From: Coenobita brevimanus
Taxonomy: Eukaryota > Arthropoda > Malacostraca > Decapoda > Coenobitidae
Reading direction: 5' to 3'
DNA: 64,000 nucleotides
NCBI GenBank assembly: GCA_032717465.1
Contig: CM064669.1
Location: 48,375,343 to 48,439,342 of the forward strand
Part shown: one piece after another, positions 21,136 to 31,275 of the stretch
Position numbering within the stretch: position 1 is the first letter of the stretch
Layout: each line of letters opens with the position of its first letter
Made by a program: the position numbers and the translations under genes
The notes under the pieces: model-generated
Told to the model about the DNA's origin: nothing
Seen by the model: only the letters and a program-made list of their open reading frames with translations
Database searches by the model: none

Positions 21136-21409
21136 AAAAGGGAAGTCAAATAAATGAAATGACACTTTGGTTCCATGAACAAAACCCCCAGACACTGATT
21201 GCTCAGGGCTCAACTGATGTTTTCTATGAGCCAGAAGTGCAACCATATCCCAGAACTATTTAATTACCTTCCAGCAGTTGCTGGAAACTGCTATGAAAAA
21301 CAAAATCATACAGTTTTGCAACAGTTAGAATCCTTAGTGAGACTTTACTTGACTGAGTTTCCTGCTGGTATGCTGCTTCTTAGGCTAGCTACCAAACCTA
21401 TACCTACGT

Positions 21410-21500
21410 TTCATTCTCATGGTAGCACACAGAATGAGAGACTGACTAGGAGAGTACATGTAAGTGATGTGAAAGGAATGGGAAAATATGATAGAGAAAA
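21410..21500 (+). mobile_element. Possible RTE-like fragment
   Basis: The stretch NERLTRRVHVSDVKGMGKY resembles the 'RLTKRVYVSEVEGGRGRG' segment of RTE C-termini. It sits within an otherwise unrecognised open stretch (21199-21648). Only about 20 residues align, so the call is weak. Confidence 0.3.
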
Positions 21501-21659
21501 TTTGATACTGGCCTTTAAAATGCCATCACTCCATCATTCTGAATGCCTAGCTGTAACAAGATTAACAGGCCTCTTAGAATGTTGCTTAGCCGCAAAGAAT
21601 TGCCATGAAATTATCGAGTGCACTAGTAATGCTTCATTCTGCCTCTGATCTATAAGAAA

Positions 21660-21810
21660 ATGGAAAAATGAATTCCCCAAGATAGCCCCACTAGGTGACG
21701 GGAGAGTGCTACATCTCCCAGCAGGGCAGCTACCTGGGCAAGATGCGAACTCTGGCCCTTCGGTCTTGAGTCAGGTGCTCTACCACTAAGCCACCCTGCC
21801 CCCCTCCCCA
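21660..21810 (-). mobile_element. tRNA-derived SINE with 12-bp TSD (minus)
   Basis: The minus strand starts ggggagggggGGCAGGGTGGCTTAGTGGTAGAGCACC, containing a pol III A box (TGGCTTAGTGG). It continues to a B-box-like AGTTCGCATC and can form a 7-bp acceptor-like pairing (GGGCAGG/CTTGCCC). A ~75-bp tRNA-unrelated body ends in ATTTTTCCATTTT. The direct repeat ATCTATAAGAAA at 21648-21659 and 21811-21822 brackets the element exactly. Transcription by pol III and LINE-driven insertion are expected. Confidence 0.9.
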
Positions 21811-21822
21811 ATCTATAAGAAA

Positions 21823-22369
21823 TAAGCAGTAAAAGGATGAAAATTCTGACCAAGTTGTGGAGCAATGAATAAGGGTCAATTCTCAGGGATGCCAATTGGT
21901 GACAGCATGAGAGGGCAGGAATCATGACCACCCGCTCGACAATGAGCACAATTAGACCCTTCTCGCTCAGCTGATCGTAATGACATCACGATGTACACCT
22001 CGGCATCTGGCGGCCATCTTGGTGGAGAGCTCTTAATCTGCTGAAGCTTGCTTTATGGAACCATCCCTCTGCTTGACTTACTACAACAAACCATGCTATA
22101 TTTTCCGTATCAGCCAAAGACCTGACTGTTTAAATTGCTTTCCCTCTGACTTTTGTGGGTAATACTGTATTTATTCCAACCCATCATTTTGCAGTGATTC
22201 TTGGGGTGGATGATATGGAAATTAGACCCTGCTGTTAAGTGTTCATTAGTGTGCTGGACCATGTCCTTATTGAGCTCAACTGACCAAAGGAAGACGATAT
22301 AAACAAATTAAGTACTGTACTGCTGTAGGCTATTAGCACTGTATGATAAGGATGAAAATATGAAGCTTC
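21823..22369. other. No gene recognised; YY1/CRE-like patch near 21980-22030
   Basis: Mostly unique AT-rich sequence. 'atgacatcacgatg' and 'ctggcggccatcttggtgg' (YY1-like ATGGCCGCC on the minus strand) lie within 60 bp of each other, as in the promoter-like patches elsewhere in the window. Confidence 0.35.
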
Positions 22370-23220
22370 CATGGTTAATCTTGGTAAATGTTCAGAACAG
22401 CTCTGCATCTCCCCTCCCCCCACTAAAACCCCTGTAATATGGCTAAATGTACCATTACAAAACAGAGGAAATGCCTTTTTTTCCCACTTAAAATTTCAAA
22501 AAAAAACTAACAACTTTCACCCTAATTCAGGTATAAAAAAAAGGCATTTGCGACAGAAATGAAAGTCAGAATCGTTAAAGACACATCAGAAACCATGGGA
22601 AAAGACCTAGTCCAAATTTCCATATGCAATTTTTATAGCTCGATTTGGGTGTTAGGGTGATTTTTTTTTTTTTTTTTTTTAAGTGGGAAAAAAAAAAAAA
22701 GGCATTTCCTCTCCTTTTTAATGGCACATTTAGGAATAATATCAGGTTTTAGTGTTAAAGGGAAAAGAAATAATGCAGAGCTCTTCTGAACATTTACCAA
22801 TTTATATAGATATGTGCTTACTTTACTGAGAGAAATGTAATTTGCACTTCATTCAGTAAAATCTGGCAGAATGGGAAGTTCATAAATACAGTACAGTATA
22901 TAATGTATATATATATTACAGAAAAATATCTAGTCTACATTTCCATCTGCATTTTTTATAGCTGGATTTGGATGTTAGGGTGATTTTTTTTTTTTTTTTT
23001 TTTTTAAGTGGGGAAAAAAAAAGAAAAAAAAAAAAGGGGGGGCATTTCCTCTCCTTTTTAATGGTACGTTTAGCAATAACATCGGGTTTTAGTGTTAAAG
23101 GGAAAAAAATAATGCAGAGCTCTTCTGAACATTTACCAATTAATAAAGGTATGTCCTTATTTTACTGTGAGAAATGTCATAATTTGTGCTTCATTCAGTA
23201 GAAGCTGGCAGAATGGGAAG
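22370..23220. repeat. Three copies of a ~270-bp repeat, one inverted
   Basis: Direct copies at about 22612-22860 and 22930-23215 share 'tttccat(a/c)tgca', 'ttttatagct', 'gatgttagggtga', a T22-23 run, 'aagtggg', an A-rich run, 'ggcatttcctctcctttttaatgg', 'gggttttagtgttaaaggg', and 'taatgcagagctcttctgaacatttaccaat'. The copy at about 22375-22560 is the reverse complement of the same unit ('ggtaaatgttcagaacagctctgcat...gaggaaatgcc'). Each copy has internal T-run/A-run symmetry and could fold into a hairpin. Probably a non-autonomous element with repeated copies; ends not resolved. Confidence 0.85.
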
Positions 23221-23250
23221 TCATATATATATATATATATACAGTATATA

Positions 23251-24524
23251 CAGGCAAACCCCAATTTACAATACCCCTAGCCTACATGCGATACCCCGGA
23301 ATAGTGATGGGGGTAGAATTACTACCCTACCCTGCCTATTGTAGGCCTACCCTCAATTTTGTGATGGGTTTTGATTTTTTTTCTTTCTTTTTTTACTGAT
23401 TTTGATATTTTAGACAAATTTTGTTTAGGTTGATTTATAAACTGTTTCTAGACTACAATTAATGTGTTTTAGTCATAGGTGGAGTGAACACTGTCATTTG
23501 GGGTATGGACTCTCGCCAATCAGGCAAGGTATGAAACAGTAGTGTGGACAATTAAGCGATTCAACAAAGAACATTTCGCGTTTGACCAATGAACTGTCAT
23601 CTAATCATGGAATACATAATAATAATTTTAAATAAATATTAATATTTATGAAAACCTTAAGAGTAAATATGTACTGATGAAAACTGTGACCGATAATTCA
23701 TGTATATACTGTACTGTATTTACATTCGGGCTGTTCAAGGAAAAACGCTTTGAAAATACAAAGAAATTTCTAAATAAATGTTGGAAAACAAGACAGAAGA
23801 AAATAAAGGAGCTCAGCAACCAGAACAACAGCTAAAATGACATAAAGAGGGGCCTTCGAACAGGCTATCCTGATCGCATCATTGATCAATAAATCGTGTT
23901 TACAGTCGGGCTGTTCAAAGGAAAACACTTTGAAAATACAAAGGAAAATCTAAATAAATGCTGGAAAATAAGAGAGAAAAAAAATAAAGAGCCCAGCAAC
24001 CAGAAGAGTAACAAAAATGAAAAAGAGGGGCCGTTGAAAAAGCTATCCTGATAACCTCATTGATCGTATTCCCCGTCAAAACATCAATGATTCTCTGTCA
24101 CAACAATTCACACCTTGGGTAATTTTGCATCATTCATACACTGTATTATCAATATGCATAACAGATGTTTGTTTAATTGTCCCAGGACTGTCTGATGGTG
24201 GAACTGTTCTGTTGCTGCTGCTGCTTCTCTACAGAGTTTGAATACGAGTCGGAGATCACATTCTCCAGTGACCTTGACAGGGTACAACCGAGACGGGGAT
24301 TGGTTTTTGGCTTAGATTAGCTTCTTTTACAGCTGTTAGGCCATTTAGATTGAACTTTTTTTTTGGACTCACTTGGGTGGGTTTAAGACTTGGTTGGGGA
24401 AGGAAACCCAAGGCTCAAAAAGGCATCCCTATACTTGACATGTTAAATTTACCCCGAGATACAAAACCCCACCTAGCGATGGATTTTACTTAACCAACTG
24501 CATCATTAAACTTGGGTATACCTG
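23251..24524. mobile_element. Tigger/pogo-like non-autonomous element in TA repeats
   Basis: The left end CAGGCAAACCCCAATTTA and right end (reverse complement) CAGGTATACCCAAGTTTA are matching inverted repeats of the CAGG...CCTG type. They sit against TA-rich microsatellites on both sides, consistent with TA-targeting Tc1/mariner/pogo elements. No transposase frame was found. The interior contains a ~180-bp direct duplication (about 23700-23885 and 23886-24060) around 'cgggctgttcaaggaaaaacgctttgaaaatacaaa'. Confidence 0.6.
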
Positions 24525-24532
24525 TGTATATG

Positions 24533-24537
<5 letters not shown>

Positions 24538-24629
<92 letters not shown>

Positions 24630-24690
24630 GGTATATATACATATATATATGGTATATACTGTATATATATGTGTATGTACATATACTGTA
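24538..24690. repeat. (TA)n microsatellite with ACTGTATA interruptions
   Basis: TA runs with tgtatata and tactgtata interruptions, immediately right of the Tigger-like element. Poly-Tyr/Ile frames are artefacts. Confidence 0.95.
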
Positions 24691-24741
24691 TACTGGTATT
24701 TGTTTCTAAGAGATTATAAAGACTATTTGCCATAGAGTTTT

Positions 24742-24782
24742 GAAAAAAAAAAAAAATAAAAAAATAAAAAAAAAAATAAAGG
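24742..24782. repeat. Poly-A / (AAAAAT)n tract
   Basis: A14 followed by taaaaaaat-type repeats. Possibly the tail of an undetected plus-strand retroelement, but no body was recognised upstream. Confidence 0.7.
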
Positions 24783-25590
24783 AGGCAAAACTGATGCCAG
24801 TTCAACAGAAACAGCATGTTACATCTGCAAGGCTGCGCATTCCAAAGAAGTAATTGTGACGTTATATCTAGTCTGGTGTAAGTAATGCCCCAGAAAATTA
24901 ACAATAAATCAGACCCTGGTACATTCGGCCATGTAAGTAAGGCCCATTGCTAGTTGGCCTGAACTTATCTAGGTAAGTTCAGACTATATACAGTACTGCA
25001 AGATAATTATTTATAACACTGTCATACATGCCAAACAGTCCAACTGATAATGATCATGTTCAAAGTTCAATGTTTGCACTCGCAATATCCTGAACCACAA
25101 ATTCCTCTCAGTCAGCAGTTTCTCATGTGCCTCTCCTTGGTTTTTCATGATCTTTGGTATGCGAAAAAAAGACAGACCAGGAAGATCGTCGGTGTTACTA
25201 CAGGTAAAGGTACGCTTTATCTGAAGCAGTATAAGCACCTTACCAAATCAGTTCTCGTTCCTGATAGTCTGTTATATTTTTCTTATTATTTCTGGGGTGG
25301 TATATAAACATTTCAAGCAAAAAATGTTTCCCTGTTGTTTTTAGCTATGTTCTGCTGTGTCAACTCGTTTGACTCATCAGCGTTAATGACGGGAGTCAAG
25401 GGACTGTCCTGACCTGTTTAACCTAACCCAGTTTGGTATTATTTTACAAGTGCACAGGGATTTGGAATCTCAATTTTACTCTTACAGATATCTAAATCTC
25501 ACCATTGCGAACATTTTGAACCCTAGAAACAAATTCTGCAAATGAATATTAACGCGAAAAAAGATTTTTGAAAATTTTCCGAAAAATTAC
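24783..25590. other. No gene recognised; holds one arm of a ~50-bp inverted repeat
   Basis: Unique AT-rich sequence. 'caggtaaaggtacgctttatctgaagcagtataag' at 25201-25235 is the reverse complement (about 4 mismatches) of the sequence at 30345-30375, just past the 3' end of the A-rich LINE. It may be a 3' tail of that LINE family in minus orientation. Confidence 0.4.
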
Positions 25591-25594
25591 TCTC

Positions 25595-26050
25595 TACATA
25601 GTCTGGCGATACGTGAGACCCATCGCGGCGCGTGCCTAATGCATTGTGGTCCTGTCTCACGTGTGTCTACCATCACATCACGGTTCACGTGACTTATGGG
25701 TGGGGCTAAAGCATGTGTCTGCTGTTACGTCACACACTATCTGCTCATGCGTGAAGTTCAAAATGAGACAACTGGCGCGCAAATTGGAATTTCAGATACG
25801 CTAGGGTTCCGCAGGATTTGAAAGTCAGTTCATCTCCAGCCACGACCTGTGAAGCCTGCAAAATTACCGTAAGTACTTCAGGAGCTGTAAACTGGTGAGT
25901 AAAGGCATTATTTCGTATTTACACCCGGTTAGGTTAGGTTAGATGAGGTTTGGTTAATGTCAGGGGGGGTCTGGGGGGCAGAGCCCCCCAGTTAGAAAGC
26001 ATGGCCAGGGCTGGGGGGTCTGGGGGGCGAAGCCCCCCAGTTAGCAAACA
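25595..26050 (+). promoter_or_regulatory. GC/CpG-richer promoter-like patch with tandem splice donors
   Basis: CpG-rich stretch (catcgcggcgcgtgcc; acgtgtg; cacgtgac; ttacgtcacac) followed by 'ttacc|gtaagtacttcaggagctgtaaactg|gtgagtaaag', two good donor sites 30 bp apart (25870 and 25893). This could be a plus-strand first exon. A ggttaggttaggttag tract (25927) and a duplicated palindrome follow. No coding frame was identified, so the gene assignment is speculative. Confidence 0.25.
25968..26043. repeat. Duplicated perfect palindrome
   Basis: CTGGGGGGCAGAGCCCCCCAG at 25970-25990 and CTGGGGGGCGAAGCCCCCCAG at 26021-26041 are each 9-bp-stem hairpins with 3-nt loops, both followed by 'ttagaaagca'/'ttagcaaaca'. 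The ~50-bp repeat unit 'ggtctggggggc.gagccccccagttag' is tandemly duplicated. Confidence 0.85.
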
Positions 26051-26752
26051 CGGACTCCCTAAGAAGCTTAAAATTTCATTTTTCCGAAGGATTTTAGTGT
26101 TTTCAGTTTGAATTTGATAACAGTTTCAGTTGGAAATCACTCGTTTTTGCGTGTTTTCCCCACCCAAAACCCCGCTTTCCCACAGGTCCCCCTTGTTCTT
26201 GGTACGGAAAAATATAATTTTATGGCTTAGCTTAGTTTAGCTTAGGAAATAATGGTTTGCTGGTAACAGCGGGCAGGTGATTGTTGGTGCCAGGCGGTGG
26301 GGAGTAGGCCAGACGGCCCGGCGCGCAGCGGCCTGGCTGGTGAAACCAATGTATTTCTGATGATTTTTGATGTGCTGTGAATTATTCTGACCTTCATTTC
26401 TATCGCAGATCAATATATTATGTGATTTCCCCCACCCAAAAACCCCGGGTTTGCCCATCTCCCCCATTCTTGTGGGGGGGAAGAAGGGGTGAGGGATATC
26501 TTGAAATATACTGATTTGCAGCAGAAATGATGGTAAGGTTCGTTCAAAACACATCAAAATCTATCAGAAATACCTTGGTTTCACCAAAAAAGACGTCCCT
26601 CTGCACTTGTAAAAAATTGCCCTTGTTTAACAGTACCTAATAATTCAATCTAACCTAACTTGGCATCTAGTTGCGAAGCTGGGAAACGAAAACCACCTTT
26701 AAGTACATTAAGACAAACAATCGTAGGTACAGCTTAAGGAACGTGATGATAA
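26051..26752. other. No gene recognised
   Basis: Contains 'ttttccccacccaaaaccccgctttccc' (26152) and 'ttcccccacccaaaaaccccgggtttgcccatctccccca' (26426), a diverged direct repeat of ~40 bp. Otherwise unremarkable up to the 5' truncation point of the LINE. Confidence 0.4.
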
Positions 26753-29700
26753 AAAATGGGGAATTTTTCAGAGTATAAAAAAGGAGAAGGATGAGAATGA
26801 GAACGTACTTATACAACTTATAAACATACAAGGTTTAACAAAAGCAAAAATGAGTGAACTAAGAGAAATAATTGATGGGAACACAATAATGTGCTTAACA
26901 GAAACACAGTTAAAAGTAAGAAACATTCTCATAGATGATATGAAAGTATATGAAAGCATGAGAGAAAAAGAAGAGAAGAAAGGAGGAGGTATAATGTTAC
27001 TACATAAAGAAAATAAAAAGATTACACTGGAAAAGGTAGAAGGTATAAATAAAGATTATTTATATGTGAAAGGAGAAGTGTATGGGAAAGAGATACATAT
27101 AATAACAGTATATTTCACAGTAAGTGATGATAACAAAAATAAAGCATTACAGCAAGAAATTGAAACACACTTAAATAAATTAGAAGACAAAGCAATAATT
27201 CTATTAGGAGATTATAATGGACATGTAGGATTCAAAGGCAAACAATGTATAAATAAAAATGGACAAAGGATACTGGAATGGATGGAGAAGTACAACTTGG
27301 TAATGTTAAATGATGATCTAGACTGTATAGGAAGTGACGTGGAGCAAAAACGAACAACAAAGTGTAATTGATTTTGCACTAGTAACAGCTAAATTCTATG
27401 ATGTATACCAGGAAATGATTATAGATGAGGAAAAAGAAATATTTGATCTATCAGACCATAATTTAATACAAATAAAACTTAAGATTAAGGGGAGATCGAA
27501 TAAAAATCATAAGAAAAAAGGGTGGGAAGAGAGTACCTACTACAAAACAGAGGGAGGAAAAGTTATGGAGTATATAAAGGAAATAGAACAGAGAATACAA
27601 ACAGAGGTCATAAGTAATATGGAAAAGTTGAATAAAATAATCAAAGACAGTGCTGACAAAAACCTTACATCAAAATATAGAAGGAGGATAAATAAGACTG
27701 GACAAATAAAAGAAGAACCTTGGATGAATAAAAGTATTAGAGAGGGAATAAAAAAGCGAAAGTACTATAATAGACTTACAAGGAATGCTAAAACACAAGA
27801 AGAAAAAGAGAGGAATAAAGTTTTATATAATGAACAAAAGAAAAAGGTCCAGCTAGAAATAAAAGAGGCAATAACCATTCATGAAGTAAAAATAACAAAA
27901 GAAATAACCCATGGAGAAAATAGAAGCAAAAAATTATGGGAAAATATAAATAAATTAAGAAAGAAAAAGGAAAAAGAAGAAAGGGAATTAAAGATATATA
28001 ACGAAAATGGAGAAGAGTTAGAAAAAGAAAATATCAAAACAGAAATAGAGAGATATTGGTCAAAAATATACAACAGACAACAAAATGGAATAGATATGGT
28101 GTGGAATGAGGAGAAAAAAATGAGTACAAATGGATAGCCAGCAGAAATAACGCTGGAAAAATTGAAATAAAAAGACAAAATAATGAAAATACAGATGAAC
28201 AAATAATACCAATCCCGCAACAATTAGGGGAACATATGGCTATGGCATTACCAATAACCAAGAATACATCATACATGGAAAAACCAGTAGTAACAACAAT
28301 ACAACTGAGAGAAAATATAAAGAAACTAAAAAATAAGAAAGCACCGGGACCAGACATGCTAAAACCAGAATTATATAAAATCCTAATAAAAAGTGACAAG
28401 ATAATGGACACAATGACAGTGTGTTTTAACGAAATAATAGATAAAGGAAAGGTACCAAAAGAATGGAAAGAATCAAGAACTATGATGGTGCCAAAAGTAA
28501 ACAGACCAAAAGCAAACGAATTAAGACCAATAGCGTTAACTAACATCTCGTATAAATTATTCATGTCAACTGTCATAAAAGATAGAATAGAAGAGCATCT
28601 AAGGAATAATAATGAAATAAAGGAAACACAAAATGGATTTACTGAAGGAGGAAGAATTGAAAATAACCTTTTCATTTTAAAATATTGTATAGACAAAATT
28701 TATGAGCAGAAAAAGAGTCTAGTAGTAATATCAGTAGACTTTGCAAAAGCTTATGACTCAGTAAAAAGGAAAAAAATGATTGAAATACTAAAAGAGTACA
28801 AGGTACAAGAAGATATAATAGAGGTAATAGCAGACACTTATACGGGGGACAGAACAACAATAGAATTTGGCAAAGAAAATAAAACAGAAATAAAGATTAA
28901 TAGTGGCATAAGGCAAGGATGCACAAGCTCAACCACAATATTTAAAATGATAACGTACTATATAATAAACAGGTTGGAAAAAGAAGGCACAGGGTATAAC
29001 GATGAAATATTTAAAATAGCAGCACTGTTCTTTGCAGATGACGGGCTGCTACTAGCTCATACAATAGAAGAGGCAGAAAAAATAGTAGACAGTTTGATTA
29101 CAGTAGGAGAAGAGTGGGCTAAATATAAATAAAACAAAAAGTAAAATCCTGATCTTTAACATGAAAAACAAACCTGAAAAAATAAAGAGATAGAGGTAAC
29201 AAATGAAACCAAATATTTAGGAATTACAATAAACGACCAGAGAAGATGCTTTAGAGTGCACAAGAGACGGATAATTGAAAAAGCTAAAAAGATGGCAAAC
29301 ATCACATACACAATTATAGCCCAAAGTGTCAATAAGGTACTAATAGGCAAAACTTACTGGAAAAGTGTGGTACTCCCAACTATACTATACGGGGCAAATA
29401 TACTAGAATTTACAAAAAACGAAATAGAAGAACTACAAAGAATTGAAAACAGCGTTTACAGATACATCTTAGGGGCACCAAGATATGCTCAGATACCAAC
29501 ACTAAGAGGAGAAATAGGGGCATCATGTATGCAGAGCAGAATAATGGAAGGTTATATCAAGTACTTAAAATATGGACTAGAGAGAAGGTAAAAATGACTT
29601 AATTAAAAGAATAATGCAAGAAAAGATGGAAAGTAGAAAAGACCAGTGGATATGTACAGTAAAAACATACATGAGAGAAATAGGATTAGAAAATAAATCA

Positions 29701-30165
29701 GTAAAAAATATTAGTATTAAAGACATCAAAGAAAAAGTAAAGAACTGGGACTCATCTCAATGGAAGAAAGGAATAAATGAAAAAGAGTCTGAAATTTATA
29801 AAAATTATAAATCAAATATAAAAGAAGAAAAAATATATGATAATACCATAGCATCCATAATATTATATAAAAGTAGAACAAATAATTTACCACTAAATGA
29901 TAGGAAGAGATTTTCAGGGGGCAATATTAAATGTGATTTGTGCGGGGCAGCAGAAGAGAACATAAAACACTTTTTATTATGGTGCCCATTGTATCAGGAA
30001 GACAGGAATAAGGAAGAACACCTACAACAGCCTTATATAGAAAATGAAAACAATTTAATAGGACAATTACTGTTTAGTGAAGAAAATATAGGAAAAACAA
30101 AAGACTATTTATATAATATATGGAGGAAAAGACAGAAATTAAGGAAAGAAAGAGGAATACGTTAA
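26753..30165 (+). pseudogene. LINE ORF2: endonuclease, RT, C-terminal zinc motif; frameshifted
   Basis: Endonuclease: LINIQGL, CLTETQ, AIILLGDYNGHVG, DFALVT, LSDHNLIQIKL. RT: KKAPGPDMLKPELYK, NELRPIALTNISYKL, TQNGFTEGG, SVDFAKAYDSV, SGIRQGCTSSTTIF, then LFFADDGLLLA with the catalytic Asp pair near 29035. Post-RT: KYLGITINDQ, SVVLPTILYGANI. C-terminus: CDLCGAAEENIKHFLLWCP, a C-x2-C-x8-H-x4-C motif common in CR1/L2/I-type LINEs. Frame breaks lie near 27350, 28135, 29130 and 29590. No initiator is present because the 5' end is missing. Only about four lesions suggest moderate age. Confidence 0.85.
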
Positions 30166-30273
30166 CAAATAGCAAAGAATAGAAAAAAAATACAAAAAAT
30201 AAAACAAAAGACACACGAGCAAAACACGAACTAAATACAAGAAAAATAATAAACTAGAAAAATTAATTGACAA

Positions 30274-30304
30274 GAGGAGTGCCGATGAAAAGGCAATACT
30301 CCTC
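30274..30304 (+). other. Stem-loop in LINE 3'UTR
   Basis: GAGGAGT-GCC pairs with GGC-(aat)-ACTCCTC around the loop gatgaaaa, giving a 10-bp stem with a 3-nt bulge. Such 3' hairpins are typical RT-recognition structures in LINEs; the function here is inferred. Confidence 0.65.
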
Positions 30305-30325
30305 ACCTATCAACTGAACTGAGGA

Positions 30326-30745
30326 AAAGGTGGTTAAGATCCTTCTACTGCTTCAAGTAAAGCGTACGTTTACCATACTACATCCTACCACACAGCAGAA
30401 GTGTGGCATTCTGAACTTCTCCATTTAAGGAGGGCAAAGCTCATCCAAATGAAAAACCAACCCAAACTGATTAACAGTGGAGTTCCCAGTTCCCCCGTTT
30501 GTAAACATGCAGCTCCACAACCAACATGGCCGCGGAGCACAGAATAGGTGACGTAGAAAGAATACCCCCATTATTCGTTCTTTTTACCGTCAATAAGATT
30601 TCCCGACGATCCCTCTGTGGGAAACTTCCCAGGGTGACTCATAGACAAAACTGAGATTAAGAATAGTGTGTTATTTAGTGGGAAAGCTTGCTAAACAGTA
30701 CCCAAAACAGGTTCAGCTGTACACCGAAGTGCACTCAAAACTTAC
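30326..30745. other. No gene recognised; YY1/CRE-like patch
   Basis: Holds the second arm of the inverted repeat (about 30329-30382) and, at 30520-30555, 'ccaacatggccgcggagc...ggtgacgtag', a YY1-like and CRE-like pair in a CpG-containing patch. Possibly a minus-strand promoter. Confidence 0.35.
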
Positions 30746-30850
30746 CTCAATCTTTCTTCGTCGGCACCATCCAACTTTCGTTTTCTTGAAGTATCACTGA
30801 ATTCACTTGCTACACATATTCTAGCTTCACTATAGCGTTCGTGGTCCCGC
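30746..30850 (-). CDS. Candidate host exon end (minus) with strong donor
   Basis: The minus-strand frame YSEARICVASEFSDTSRKRK, then LDGADEERL, is open and runs into TTGAG|GTAAGT, a near-consensus 5' splice site. The frame is closed upstream by a TGA at about 30860, so either a start or acceptor must lie between, or the frame is transposon-derived. The basic RKRK motif could be a nuclear localisation signal. No family is recognised. Confidence 0.25.
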
Positions 30851-30870
30851 AATTGTCACCAACTACAGCA

Positions 30871-31171
30871 GAAAAGTACAAATTATTTTAGGCCTGGGCA
30901 GGAGCCAGGAGTTTCCTGTGACGCCATTTGCACGCTATATAACATTCATTACAAGAAAAGATTAAATTCATGTGTAGTAATAATCAGAAAATGAAATATT
31001 AAGTTATACTTTTAAAAATTAAGAGTAATTAATTTCTTTTTCCTTTTTTACAATACCAACGTTCGCTTGTTAAACACAAAAATATTTGGATGGGTAAACA
31101 TGCATTGCAACACTGGAATAATGAGTCGATAACCAAATTTTTGGAACAATCAATGGGGACCTTGATAACCA

Positions 31172-31173
<2 letters not shown>
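30871..31173. other. No gene recognised
   Basis: AT-rich DNA leading into a TA microsatellite. Nothing supportable. Confidence 0.4.
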
Positions 31174-31243
<70 letters not shown>

Positions 31244-31275
31244 TATATAGATAGATAGATAGATAGATAGATAGA
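31174..31275. repeat. (TA)n(TAGA)n compound microsatellite
   Basis: TA repeats (31174-31249) passing into TAGA repeats (31250-31275). It forms the left border of the minisatellite-bearing element; the homologous element at 34.3 kb is bordered in the same way. Confidence 0.95.

Larger units (their letters stand above)
26753..30325 (+). mobile_element. A-rich LINE, endonuclease-RT half with 3'UTR
   Basis: 5'-truncated copy of the family whose ORF1 half lies at 8.77-10.06 kb. It has an AP endonuclease, RT, a C-terminal CCHC-type motif, and a ~150-bp A-rich 3'UTR with a stem-loop at 30274-30304. The coding strand is about 45% A, unlike neighbouring RTE and CR1 copies. CR1/L2/I-like clades all share this domain order; the exact clade was not determined. 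The 3' end is approximate. Confidence 0.85.

Noticed and set aside
21741..21808. Genuine tRNA gene on the minus strand
   Set aside because: A and B boxes and acceptor pairing are present, but the anticodon arm does not fold cleanly and the sequence continues into a SINE body bracketed by a TSD.
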